A stretch of 64,000 bases of DNA. Source: Muribaculaceae bacterium. Lineage in GTDB: Bacteria > Bacteroidota > Bacteroidia > Bacteroidales > Muribaculaceae. Location of the stretch: NCBI GenBank assembly GCA_023664185.1, contig JAMPGA010000001.1, forward strand, positions 653,940 through 717,939. Direction: 5' to 3'. The position numbers and the translations under genes were made by a program. Positions within the stretch are counted from its first letter, which is position 1, and the number at the start of each line of letters is the position of its first letter. Under the pieces are notes generated by a model that saw only the letters and a list, made by a program, of their open reading frames with translations, made no database searches and was not told where the DNA came from. Below are positions 9,360 to 17,573 of the stretch, in pieces.

Positions 9360-10997
9360 TTATATTTGATAAACAGACTCTTTTGTCTGACATAAATCTA
9401 CCTGTGCCGACATTTCCTTTTCGTGTCTCACCATGCGTCGGTATAATTTGCGTAGAGTGCGCCACTTCGGGAAGATGGCCTGCGGACGGATGGGTCCGTA
9501 GCTTATGGCCAGTAGGGCTATTACTATCAATGCCACAATCAGGAGCCAACCATATATCTCCTTCATCGAGACGGCCAGAGCCTGGCGCTGTATCATTCCG
9601 TAAAGTTCAGGCGAAAATGTGGCGGTATCGGTAAATCGTGCCGAGATCTGCGATGCATTTCGGGCCATTATGTTTTCGAGTGCCTCGCCCACGATGGCAG
9701 GTCCCAGTGTGGCTCCCATCACGGCTCCCGTGAAGCCGTTGATTGTCAGCGCCTGAGGGAATACGAAGAAATGGAGCCCGCTCTGCACTATTGAAGTGAG
9801 AAACACTATGGATATTATCACTGAAGCTGCGCCGCGCAGAAACAGTGGGAGGAAAAGAGCTTCCTTTTCCACACCATAGTCCAGCGTGAAGTAGAAATAG
9901 GCAAGATAAAGGGCGGCAAGCGCAAATCCTATCACCGTCATGGTCTTGTAGCGCCATTTGCACAGCGCAAAGGTCTGCCACGTAAACACTACCCCCGCCA
10001 CTATACCGCACAGCACAAACAGATTCAGATCTATCAGATTTGTCTCGTCAAATCCGAGTATGGTGATGGCATATGAGTGTTCAAACACATGCTCTGTGGC
10101 CAGCAGCGTAAAGAATACCAGATAGATAAGTGTGGCACGCACCACGTTTCGATTGGTGAGAGCTGCAAATGACACATAGGGATGATGCAAAAATGTGGCT
10201 CTCCATAGGTTCAAAGCCAGACAGGTAAGCCCCAGCAGCAGGGCTTCACGCATCTCCACAGCGTCCCACCAGTCGAAGTAATTGCCATACACACAGATGA
10301 AGGTGAAACACAGCATAAACCCACTCCATAGTCCGGCTCCAAGCCAGTCGATGCCCAGAAGCGGTATTTGCAGCATCCCCTTGAACGGTTTCACCAGCAG
10401 TAACACCATCACCATCATCAGTGTCAGCAACCCTATGATTATCCAGTGCATGTATTCCCACTGCGTGTAGAAAGCTGTGTAGATAGTGGCGATGCCGCTG
10501 AGCTGTATCACCCCGTCGACCACCAGATAGACGTAGCAGAAGAATATGGCCATATCTCTCACCGGTGTGAGCCAGAGCTGAATGGTGGAGTTGCAGGCAA
10601 ACGTGGCCCACATCCTGAACCATCCGGCCACAAAGCTGACGCCCACCAGCAGAGGCACACTGTCGGTTGTGGCGCAGATATAGGTGCATATTATCAATAC
10701 TCCGCAGCAGGCCAGGAGACTTATACGATTTGAAAAACGGAATTTCAGTCGGAACATCACCGCAAAGTTTATCGACATGCCCACCAGCTGAGCATAGCCC
10801 GCCATTAGGATATCCTCCTGCATCAGTGCCGTTGTGCCCACCATATCGGTGGCCGCGGCCAGATACAGACTTCCCGAAAACTGTATGATCAGCACAAACA
10901 CTATAAATATCCACGGCTTTAGTCGACGTGGTATATAGTTGGGTATGTCGGGAATTTCGAAAGGTCCCTGGGGTATATGATGATTGTTTTCGGCCAT
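9360..10997 (-). CDS. MFS transporter, EmrB/DHA2-like
   Basis: 545 residues with about 14 hydrophobic segments, beginning with a cytoplasmic leader of about 28 residues (MAENNHHIPQGPFEIPDIP) and ending in a basic tail. Inner-membrane pump expected to export small hydrophobic or anionic compounds by proton antiport. The gene follows the membrane-fusion protein by 5 bases and shares its operon with a TolC-type gene, so the three should form an EmrAB-TolC-like tripartite exporter. The usual DHA2 motif A (G-x-x-x-D-R-x-G-R-R) is not obvious in the loop after TM2, so the family assignment is by topology and context. Confidence 0.85.
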   Translation of the reverse strand: MAENNHHIPQGPFEIPDIPNYIPRRLKPWIFIVFVLIIQFSGSLYLAAATDMVGTTALMQEDILMAGYAQLVGMSINFAVMFRLKFRFSNRISLLACCGVLIICTYICATTDSVPLLVGVSFVAGWFRMWATFACNSTIQLWLTPVRDMAIFFCYVYLVVDGVIQLSGIATIYTAFYTQWEYMHWIIIGLLTLMMVMVLLLVKPFKGMLQIPLLGIDWLGAGLWSGFMLCFTFICVYGNYFDWWDAVEMREALLLGLTCLALNLWRATFLHHPYVSFAALTNRNVVRATLIYLVFFTLLATEHVFEHSYAITILGFDETNLIDLNLFVLCGIVAGVVFTWQTFALCKWRYKTMTVIGFALAALYLAYFYFTLDYGVEKEALFLPLFLRGAASVIISIVFLTSIVQSGLHFFVFPQALTINGFTGAVMGATLGPAIVGEALENIMARNASQISARFTDTATFSPELYGMIQRQALAVSMKEIYGWLLIVALIVIALLAISYGPIRPQAIFPKWRTLRKLYRRMVRHEKEMSAQVDLCQTKESVYQI

Positions 10998-11002
10998 GAG
11001 TG

Positions 11003-12037
11003 TCAGTATTTCACCTCACATTCCACATTCATGCCGGTTCTCAGCCGGGCCAGCTCTGTGGAGTCGTTACCGTTGTTGAGTTCTATTCTCACCGGCACTC
11101 TCTGGCGCACCTTCACGAAATTGCCCGCCGAGTTGTCCTGGGGCATTATGGAGAGGCTGGCACCTGTGGCATCCGAGATGGCGGATACGCGGCCCTGGAG
11201 TGTCACACCTGGCAGCGCATCTATTTTTATTTCCACATCGCTCCCCACGTGGATATGCTGGAGCTGGGTTTCCTTATAGTTTGCAGTGATCCACACCTCA
11301 TCGGAGTCAACAATGTCGAGCAGAGTCTGACCCGGCTGCACCAGTTGTCCAGGCTTGATCTCCTTGCGGGAGGTATAGCCCGAGCATGGGGCCGTTATCA
11401 CCGTATAGGACAGATTGAGTCGCGCTGTCTGCAGCCTTGCCTCGGCCAGCATCACTCCGGCATCGCTGCCGGCAATATGGCTGCGGGTTTCGTTGACAAT
11501 ATTTGTTGTGGCAGCCCGCTGGCGCACCAGCATCTCATATCGTGCACGCTTGGCCTCATAGTCGGTCTTCATCCCGTCATATTGCTGCCGCGTCACGGCA
11601 TCTTTTTTCAGAAGGTTGTCATATCTCTCAAGGTCGCGTGCTGCATTCTCCATCAGCACTTTGGACTCGGCAATCGATGCCTCGCTCACGGCTACGTTGG
11701 CCGAGGCCGATGCCACACTCTTGTCGGCTACGCCGCGCCCGGCCTGTGCGGCGAGCAGTTCGGCTTCAGCATGAGCCACGGCCAGCTTCAGATCGGAGTC
11801 ATCGATTATCACCAGTGTGTCCCCTTTGTGCACATAGTCAAATTCCTTGAACCGTATTTCTTTGATGTAGCCCTGCACACGCGAGTTCACCGGCACTATC
11901 TGCCGCTCCACCTGGGCATTGTCGGTGAACTCTACATTGCCGAAGTGCACAAATTTATCCACCACCCAGAGTGTGGCGGCTGCTATGATGACGAGTGAGA
12001 GGATGTATGAAATGAATTTCTTGGTGCGGTGTGTCAT
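11003..12037 (-). CDS. HlyD/EmrA-type membrane fusion protein
   Basis: 344 residues: one N-terminal membrane anchor (about 9-27), a barrel-sandwich/lipoyl half beginning IVPVNSRVQGYIKEI (near 48) with the matching half around YTVITAPCSGYTSRKEIKPGQLV, separated by an alpha-helical hairpin (about 90-200), then the beta-barrel domain. Periplasmic adaptor linking the MFS pump to the outer-membrane channel. Its start overlaps the end of the outer-membrane factor gene by 4 bases. Confidence 0.92.
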   Translation of the reverse strand: MTHRTKKFISYILSLVIIAAATLWVVDKFVHFGNVEFTDNAQVERQIVPVNSRVQGYIKEIRFKEFDYVHKGDTLVIIDDSDLKLAVAHAEAELLAAQAGRGVADKSVASASANVAVSEASIAESKVLMENAARDLERYDNLLKKDAVTRQQYDGMKTDYEAKRARYEMLVRQRAATTNIVNETRSHIAGSDAGVMLAEARLQTARLNLSYTVITAPCSGYTSRKEIKPGQLVQPGQTLLDIVDSDEVWITANYKETQLQHIHVGSDVEIKIDALPGVTLQGRVSAISDATGASLSIMPQDNSAGNFVKVRQRVPVRIELNNGNDSTELARLRTGMNVECEVKY

Positions 12038-13356
12038 ATCTTACCTGTTGTGAAAAGGAGTTTGTAATAATTGTAGATAATGTTTATGCGCGAGTCTACG
12101 AGCCTCTGTTCGGCCTGCAGGCGCGAATCTGCAGCGTCGAGAAGATCGGTTATCAGAGCCATCCCCTCGTTGTAGCGGGTCGACACGGTATGATAGTTTA
12201 CCAGAGCCAGCTCCACGCTTTTCTCCTGGGTCTTGAACTCCTCGTAGGCTTCGAGATATCGTATATAGTCGGCTCTCACAGCCATCTGCACATTCTGGCG
12301 GGTAGCTTCAAGCTGCTGGTCGGCTTTGATCACGGCTGCGCGACTGCGCGAGAGCTCACGTCCGGTCTTGAAGATCGACGACAGATTGTAGCTCACACCT
12401 ACGCCCACATACCAGTAGCTGAGATTGCGGTTGATGGGAGGTATCTCTACAAGTATAGGGCCGTCCATGCTCCATCCGGCTTGCATCCCAATCTTGGGAA
12501 GCTGACCGGCGCGGGTTATGGCCTCAGCCTTGCGTGATATTTCGGTGGCTGTCCGGGCCAGACGGAGGGTAGGGGAAGCCTCTTGGGCATAATCTTGCCA
12601 AGCCTGTTCCCCCTCAAGGGGAAGCGATGAAGAGAGCAGCGTGGAGTCGGGGCGGATCACTGTTGAGGCCGGGAGCCCGGCTGTAACCACCAGATTATTG
12701 TTTAGAATATCAAGCGTATTGTCGATTTTTATAATCTGGAGTTCGAGGTTCGACACGAGCAGCTCATAGCGTGTGATATCATTGTGAAGCACAGTGCCTT
12801 CGGCAAAACGTGCGTTCATATCCTCGAGCATGCGGAGCGCGCTCTCAAGATTGCTTTCCACCACACTGCGAAGATTGTCGTAGCGGTAAATGTCGAGATA
12901 ATAGCCAGTGAGCCGAAGTCGGAGGTCATCGCGGTTGAGGTCTGTGGCAAAGCGCGATGCCGTGGACTTAAGCCGGGCCATTTCGATGGAGGCCGTCACT
13001 GCACCTCCGGTATAAACTGGCTGATTCACTGACACCGACAGGCCGGTGCCAAGATGAGGGATGGGTGCACGCTGATAGTCAGTGAAATTGCGTTTGGTGG
13101 TAAATCCGTCACCGATATAGCTGAGCGAGAGTGAAGCATTGATGTCGGGAAGCAGTCCATTGCGAGCCACGTTGATTTCACGCTCGGCCTCTTCTTCGGC
13201 CGTAAATGAGGGGCGCAGCTGGGCGCTGTGGCTCTCGGCACTTTCAAAAATCTCCTGGAGAGTGACGGTGCGTTGAGCCTGCTGGCACACAGCATAGCTA
13301 CCCCAGCCCGACAGGAGTGCGCATAGCAACCCTGTGAGCAATCTGGGATTGATCAT
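12034..13356 (-). CDS. TolC-family outer membrane efflux protein
   Basis: 440 residues with a signal peptide (about 1-25, LLTGLLCALLSGWGSYAVCQ) and the two OEP repeats of the TolC family (about 50-230 and 250-430). Long amphipathic helices and segments such as GLLPDINASLSLSYIGDG and KIGMQAGWSMDGP are typical. It should form the trimeric outer-membrane channel for the exporter encoded by the next two genes. First gene of the operon, about 210 bases downstream of the promoter at 13570-13601. Confidence 0.92.
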   Translation of the reverse strand: MINPRLLTGLLCALLSGWGSYAVCQQAQRTVTLQEIFESAESHSAQLRPSFTAEEEAEREINVARNGLLPDINASLSLSYIGDGFTTKRNFTDYQRAPIPHLGTGLSVSVNQPVYTGGAVTASIEMARLKSTASRFATDLNRDDLRLRLTGYYLDIYRYDNLRSVVESNLESALRMLEDMNARFAEGTVLHNDITRYELLVSNLELQIIKIDNTLDILNNNLVVTAGLPASTVIRPDSTLLSSSLPLEGEQAWQDYAQEASPTLRLARTATEISRKAEAITRAGQLPKIGMQAGWSMDGPILVEIPPINRNLSYWYVGVGVSYNLSSIFKTGRELSRSRAAVIKADQQLEATRQNVQMAVRADYIRYLEAYEEFKTQEKSVELALVNYHTVSTRYNEGMALITDLLDAADSRLQAEQRLVDSRINIIYNYYKLLFTTGKI

Positions 13357-13450
13357 CTGGTAAAATGTAAAATGTGAAATGGTTGATTGTTCGCCCGATA
13401 TTGCAGATATTTCAGGCTATATAATTTTAAGGTGTGGCAGAGCGGTGCAA

Positions 13451-13540
13451 TCACTGCGTGCTCTTCCAGTTTTCCTTAAAAGCAAAATTTCTTACTACTG
13501 ATACCGATGGTAGGGTGTGAATGTTGTGATGAATAAGCAT
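13451..13540 (-). CDS. Possible 29-aa leader ORF of the efflux operon
   Basis: In the long leader between promoter and the TolC-like gene an ATG (13540) opens 29 codons ending TGA (13451), with a His-rich beginning MLIHHNIH. Nothing but position supports it; it could be a regulatory leader peptide or chance. Confidence 0.2.
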   Translation of the reverse strand: MLIHHNIHTLPSVSVVRNFAFKENWKSTQ

Positions 13541-13569
13541 TTTCGGGCGGCTCTTTATGAACCGCACTG

Positions 13570-13601
13570 CAAAGTTACAAAAAATCCTTGGCTAAAACAA
13601 A
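13570..13601 (-). promoter_or_regulatory. Promoter of the efflux operon
   Basis: TTTG (13601-13598), 20-base spacer, TAACTTTG (13577-13570), exact consensus. The predicted leader is about 205 bases long and starts with a GCGGTTC-ATAAA-GAGCCGC hairpin (13564-13546 region), leaving room for post-transcriptional control. Confidence 0.8.
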
Positions 13602-13636
13602 TCCAGCCATCGAGAGCATTGTCTCGATGGCTGGAT
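13593..13636 (-). terminator. Terminator of the glycoside hydrolase operon
   Basis: 15-bp perfect stem (13601-13615 with 13622-13636), 6-base loop, then TTTGTTTTAG on the minus strand, 18 bases after the GH105 stop. The T tract also supplies the -33 box of the efflux promoter. Confidence 0.9.
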
Positions 13637-13654
13637 CACAGCAGATTATAATTA

Positions 13655-14797
13655 TTATAGTTTATATACTTCCGATCCGGCCAGGAGGAAACACCCTGTG
13701 CCATAATCGTCGAAGTCGGGCTTTGAGTCGTAGGTCACTGGCTGACCATCCTTGGGCTCCTTGCCTGTGCCCTGCACATAGCCCAGATATCCGTCGGGGT
13801 GAACGGCTTCGTTCACCATGGCGTTCCATCCTTTGGCAAGTACGGGCATAAACTTCTTGGCATCCAGAAGACCGGTGCGCACACCATAGGCCATGCCGTA
13901 GACGAAGAGGGCGGTGCCGGTGAGCTCCTTGCCACCGAAGTCATCGGGATCGGCCAGCGATACGTTCCAGAAGCCATCTTCGCGCTGACACTTGGCGGCA
14001 GCCTCGAGCATAGACTTGAGGTCTGACTCATAGAGGGGGCGATAGGGATCGTCGGCAGGAATCTCCTGAAGCACTTTCACAAGTGCGGCCACTACCCATC
14101 CGTTGCCGCGGCTCCAGTAACACTGCTTGCCGTTGGGAGTCTTGTAAGGGGGCACAAAGTCTTTGTCGCGCCACCACAGACCTTCTTTTTCGTTGAAGAG
14201 TCCGCCGGCCAGTGTGTCGCGGCTCCACTTATACATATGGTAGGCCTTGTCATAGTAGCGGCGGTCGCCAGTGTCATGACCCATCTTGGCCAATACGGGC
14301 ATGCCCATCTGTATGGCGTCGATCCAGGTCCAATCGTCGTTTTGCGGAGTATTGACCAGCATATTCATGTTGGCACGGGTCTTGGTGAGCATCTTGGGCT
14401 CCGGAGTCAGACGATAGAGGTCTATGTATGTCTGGGCGCAGCAATAGTTGTCGGCGTTGCGGGTGGCGGTATCATCGCGGCGGAATCCCCATTTAAATCC
14501 GTCAGCCCAGTCTGTGGCATAGTCAAGATAGCGGTTGTCGGGATATATGGAGTGCAGAGCCATGAGGCCTTCAAAATATACACCGCGTGTCCAGATATTG
14601 GCTTCATAGACCTTCTTGCGTGAGTAATAGGGGATGCCCTGCAGAGGATCGGGGTGCTTTTTGAGATAATGGTCGTTGACCTTTACGAGAGTCTTGAGGG
14701 TCTCTGCGCGCGGGGGGAGTGTGGTCGACGGCTCGGCGGCATTGACCACCGGTGTCAACATCAGTGCGCACAGAAACGACGTGAGGATTTGTTTCAT
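13655..14797 (-). CDS. Unsaturated glucuronyl/rhamnogalacturonyl hydrolase (GH105)
   Basis: 380 residues with signal peptide (about 1-20, LCALMLTPVVNA). GH105 enzymes hydrate the 4,5-unsaturated uronic acid left by polysaccharide lyases, releasing it from rhamnose or other sugars. The (alpha/alpha)6 pattern is present: DNRYLDYATDWAD, NADNYCCAQTYIDLY, WIDAIQMGMP with the predicted catalytic Asp160, YWSRGNGWV (227-235) and LTGTALFVYGMAYG. Last gene of a four-gene minus-strand operon with GH106, a DUF4450 protein and a GH65/95-like enzyme, 4 bases after the GH106 stop. Substrate probably a rhamnose-uronic acid glycan such as rhamnogalacturonan, by context. Confidence 0.9.
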   Translation of the reverse strand: MKQILTSFLCALMLTPVVNAAEPSTTLPPRAETLKTLVKVNDHYLKKHPDPLQGIPYYSRKKVYEANIWTRGVYFEGLMALHSIYPDNRYLDYATDWADGFKWGFRRDDTATRNADNYCCAQTYIDLYRLTPEPKMLTKTRANMNMLVNTPQNDDWTWIDAIQMGMPVLAKMGHDTGDRRYYDKAYHMYKWSRDTLAGGLFNEKEGLWWRDKDFVPPYKTPNGKQCYWSRGNGWVVAALVKVLQEIPADDPYRPLYESDLKSMLEAAAKCQREDGFWNVSLADPDDFGGKELTGTALFVYGMAYGVRTGLLDAKKFMPVLAKGWNAMVNEAVHPDGYLGYVQGTGKEPKDGQPVTYDSKPDFDDYGTGCFLLAGSEVYKL

Positions 14798-14801
14798 AAA
14801 T

Positions 14802-17573
14802 TTAATAATAGATTGGGGTTAAAGAGACAGTGGAGTTGAGTCCGGAGGGGGTCACGGGCCAGTCGCCGAACGAGAAGGTCTTGGCACTGGTCACGCTGGC
14901 TACATTGGCATCCTTGAACCTGCGCCATTTCACACCACGCTTCTCATAGTCGCGGATGCGGTTGGCCTGAAGGTTGGTGACGTCGATAGCCAGATGGTTG
15001 GCTCCGGGCTTCAGATATTTGCCTATGTTGAGAGTGAAAGGAACAGCCCAGACAGTGCCGGCCTCCTGGCCATTCACATATACCCGGGCACTTTCGCGCA
15101 GGTCGCCCAGCGAGAGCTCCCAGTCGGCGGCATCGGCCTGGTCGGGGAGATCGAAGGTCACTTCATAGCGTCCGGTGGCCGAGTTGACCTGCAGGCGATC
15201 GTCGGGCAGAGATGTCCAGGGTGTCACAGTGTCGATGGCAAATGTATCGGCCACCTCGGGGTCGCTTTTGGGGAAGGAGAGCGCCCAGCCGCTATTGATC
15301 AGCATGGGCTCGCCACGATGGTCTATATATTGCCATTTTTCGCCTTCCATAAGCTCGGGGAACGTTTTGAGCATCAGCGTTTCGCCTGGTCGCATCTGCA
15401 GCTTCACACTTGCATCGCCGTCAGAGCCTTCCTTCACTTCGGCCATCCCTTTCTTGCCGGTGAGAGGATCGAATATCATGGCGCTCTTGGCCGGGGTGGC
15501 CAGCTGGATATATCCGTCGACGGGATTGTTGGTGAGCAGGGAGATATAATAATTGTATCCGCCGGCTTCGTTGCGTCTGCGCATCATGGAGAGGCCTTCG
15601 TTGCGGCCGCTTTCAGGCTTGACACCAGCCATGGCTGTAGCCTTGTTCACGTCGGGAGCATATATCACCTTGCCCTTGCCGAGGGGATAGGTGAGTCCTT
15701 CAGCCCAAGGCTTGAGAGGGGCAGATGCTTCTTTCAAAGCTGCTCGCCGCTCTTCGAGATGACCCAGGCCGGGGACATCTGCGGGGAGACCACCTACAAA
15801 GATTACGGTGGCGCCATTGTTGGCCAGCGCGACGAGCCGCTCCATGGATTGGGGTTGCATCATCTTCACTCCGTTCACCAGTATGGCCCGGTGGTGGGTA
15901 TCACCCTTTGAGCCTATGGTGCCGTCGGGGCGCACATGGAGCACCGACAGAAGCGAGTCAGACACAAAATCAAGGTCATACCCGGCATTGACAATGGCGT
16001 TTCCTGCATCCTTGACGTCGGGCATCACGGTGTGCATGCTGTGGATGGGGAGCATCATGTAGGGTCTACCTCCCTGACGGTGAATAATGTCATCGTAGGG
16101 GAAGTAGAGCAGAAAATCGGCATCCGAGCTTCCGGCTGAGGCAAATGCCTGGGCCTTACCGATATAGTCGAAAAAGCCGGAGGCGTTGTCCCAGAACGAG
16201 TTAGTGGGCGACATATTGACCGATGCGTAAAACATCCACCCGGGAAATTCTGCCCCCTTGGGCGAATAGGGAGCACCGTGGAAGTAGATGTGGTTCACAC
16301 CGGCAGCCACCATCATGTCGATCATCGGCTTTGCCCATGAAAGCGATGTGTGGAAATGCTCGGTATACCATGTCAAAGCCTCGGCTGATGTGAGCGGCTT
16401 GCCCGACAGATGGGCTGCCGATGAGGCCAGCTTGAGCACCACGGGCTCGGCATCGTTGGGACGTGTGGGGCCGCTGTGATGAAGCCCGGGAATATCAAAG
16501 TCAGGTGTGCCAAACGACTCGCACTCAGGGATATCTACCTCGGCATATAGGTCTATGATATTGGCGGGCGAGCCGTGCGACTGATTTCTGATTCTGGCTC
16601 CGTGGCCGTGTGCCCAGTCGGTCCACACATCAGTGAAATGGGTTTTGAGCATATGGCCGAGGGTGCGGCGATAGTCGCTCACCACGCGGGCCCGGAGTTC
16701 GCTGTCGTTTTCGTAGTTGGCAAACTCGGGCAGATATTGCTCCAAACGATAGCCGTTTTCGGCTTCAAATTGATCCAGAAGCCCCTCGGTCCAGTCTGAA
16801 CCATACACTTCATACGAGTCGTTGAAAAATGTATTGGGCACAATATTCTCACGGCCGGCAAACGCACGGTCAAAGCGGTCGAGATATTTTTTCACGGCCA
16901 CGCTGTCGTAGTGGTTCACCACATACCCTTCACCTCCGGGGGCTGCGCGCTTCACTTTCTGGAATGTACGGCCGCTGAAGAGGGCATAGATAGTCCAGTC
17001 GTCACCCTTCGGGGCTTTCCAGTCCAGACGACCATCTTTCACCTTGTTGGTCAGGTCTATGCGCTTGTCGCCGCGTGCAGCCACCACCTTTTGCAGGGTT
17101 GCCACGGGGAGCTGGTTCTGGTCGGCCACGGTGATGAGCGTGTCGAGCTTTTTGCCACCCGGGAGGGTCCACTTTTCCACAATCTGCTTGCGTGCACTCT
17201 CAGCGGTAGTGACCTCGGGGCCGCCAAAGGGCCATCCGGTGCCGTTGTTCGTATCCACCTGCAGCCCCAGCCTCTTGGCCTCGGCTGTAGTGTGGGCCAG
17301 CATATCCATCCATTTGTCTGATAGATAGGGGATATCGTTGGCCTCATTGCCCTGCACACCATAGATTGGGGTAATCTCGACGCCACCCAGCCCCTGGCGG
17401 GCAAATTCCGAGAGGTTGTAGGTAAGTCCTTCGGGGTCTACGGCGCTCCCAAGCCACCACCAGCGCACAAAGGGGCGGTTTTCGGTGGTGACGTCATACC
17501 ACTCCACAGGCGATGTCGCCGATAGCGAGAGGGGGAGTAAGGATAGTAACAGTGCTTTGTTTAGTATTTTCAT
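14802..17573 (-). CDS. GH106-type alpha-L-rhamnosidase
   Basis: 923 residues, signal peptide about 1-19. The family marks are clear: NRPFVRWWWLGSAVDPEGL near the N-terminus, GLGGVEITPIYGVQG, and TNNGTGWPFGGPEVT, as in the Bacteroides GH106 rhamnosidases; a galactose-binding-like beta domain closes the protein (about 790-915, WELSLGDLRESARVYVNGQEAGTVW). It should release terminal alpha-L-rhamnose in the periplasm. Start overlaps the preceding gene by 4 bases. No SusC/SusD pair is in the window, so the operon is a PUL fragment or depends on transport elsewhere. Confidence 0.88.
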   Translation of the reverse strand: MKILNKALLLSLLPLSLSATSPVEWYDVTTENRPFVRWWWLGSAVDPEGLTYNLSEFARQGLGGVEITPIYGVQGNEANDIPYLSDKWMDMLAHTTAEAKRLGLQVDTNNGTGWPFGGPEVTTAESARKQIVEKWTLPGGKKLDTLITVADQNQLPVATLQKVVAARGDKRIDLTNKVKDGRLDWKAPKGDDWTIYALFSGRTFQKVKRAAPGGEGYVVNHYDSVAVKKYLDRFDRAFAGRENIVPNTFFNDSYEVYGSDWTEGLLDQFEAENGYRLEQYLPEFANYENDSELRARVVSDYRRTLGHMLKTHFTDVWTDWAHGHGARIRNQSHGSPANIIDLYAEVDIPECESFGTPDFDIPGLHHSGPTRPNDAEPVVLKLASSAAHLSGKPLTSAEALTWYTEHFHTSLSWAKPMIDMMVAAGVNHIYFHGAPYSPKGAEFPGWMFYASVNMSPTNSFWDNASGFFDYIGKAQAFASAGSSDADFLLYFPYDDIIHRQGGRPYMMLPIHSMHTVMPDVKDAGNAIVNAGYDLDFVSDSLLSVLHVRPDGTIGSKGDTHHRAILVNGVKMMQPQSMERLVALANNGATVIFVGGLPADVPGLGHLEERRAALKEASAPLKPWAEGLTYPLGKGKVIYAPDVNKATAMAGVKPESGRNEGLSMMRRRNEAGGYNYYISLLTNNPVDGYIQLATPAKSAMIFDPLTGKKGMAEVKEGSDGDASVKLQMRPGETLMLKTFPELMEGEKWQYIDHRGEPMLINSGWALSFPKSDPEVADTFAIDTVTPWTSLPDDRLQVNSATGRYEVTFDLPDQADAADWELSLGDLRESARVYVNGQEAGTVWAVPFTLNIGKYLKPGANHLAIDVTNLQANRIRDYEKRGVKWRRFKDANVASVTSAKTFSFGDWPVTPSGLNSTVSLTPIYY

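Noticed and set aside
11000..11998. 332-codon frame opposite the membrane fusion protein
   Set aside because: Antisense shadow of a clear HlyD-family gene.
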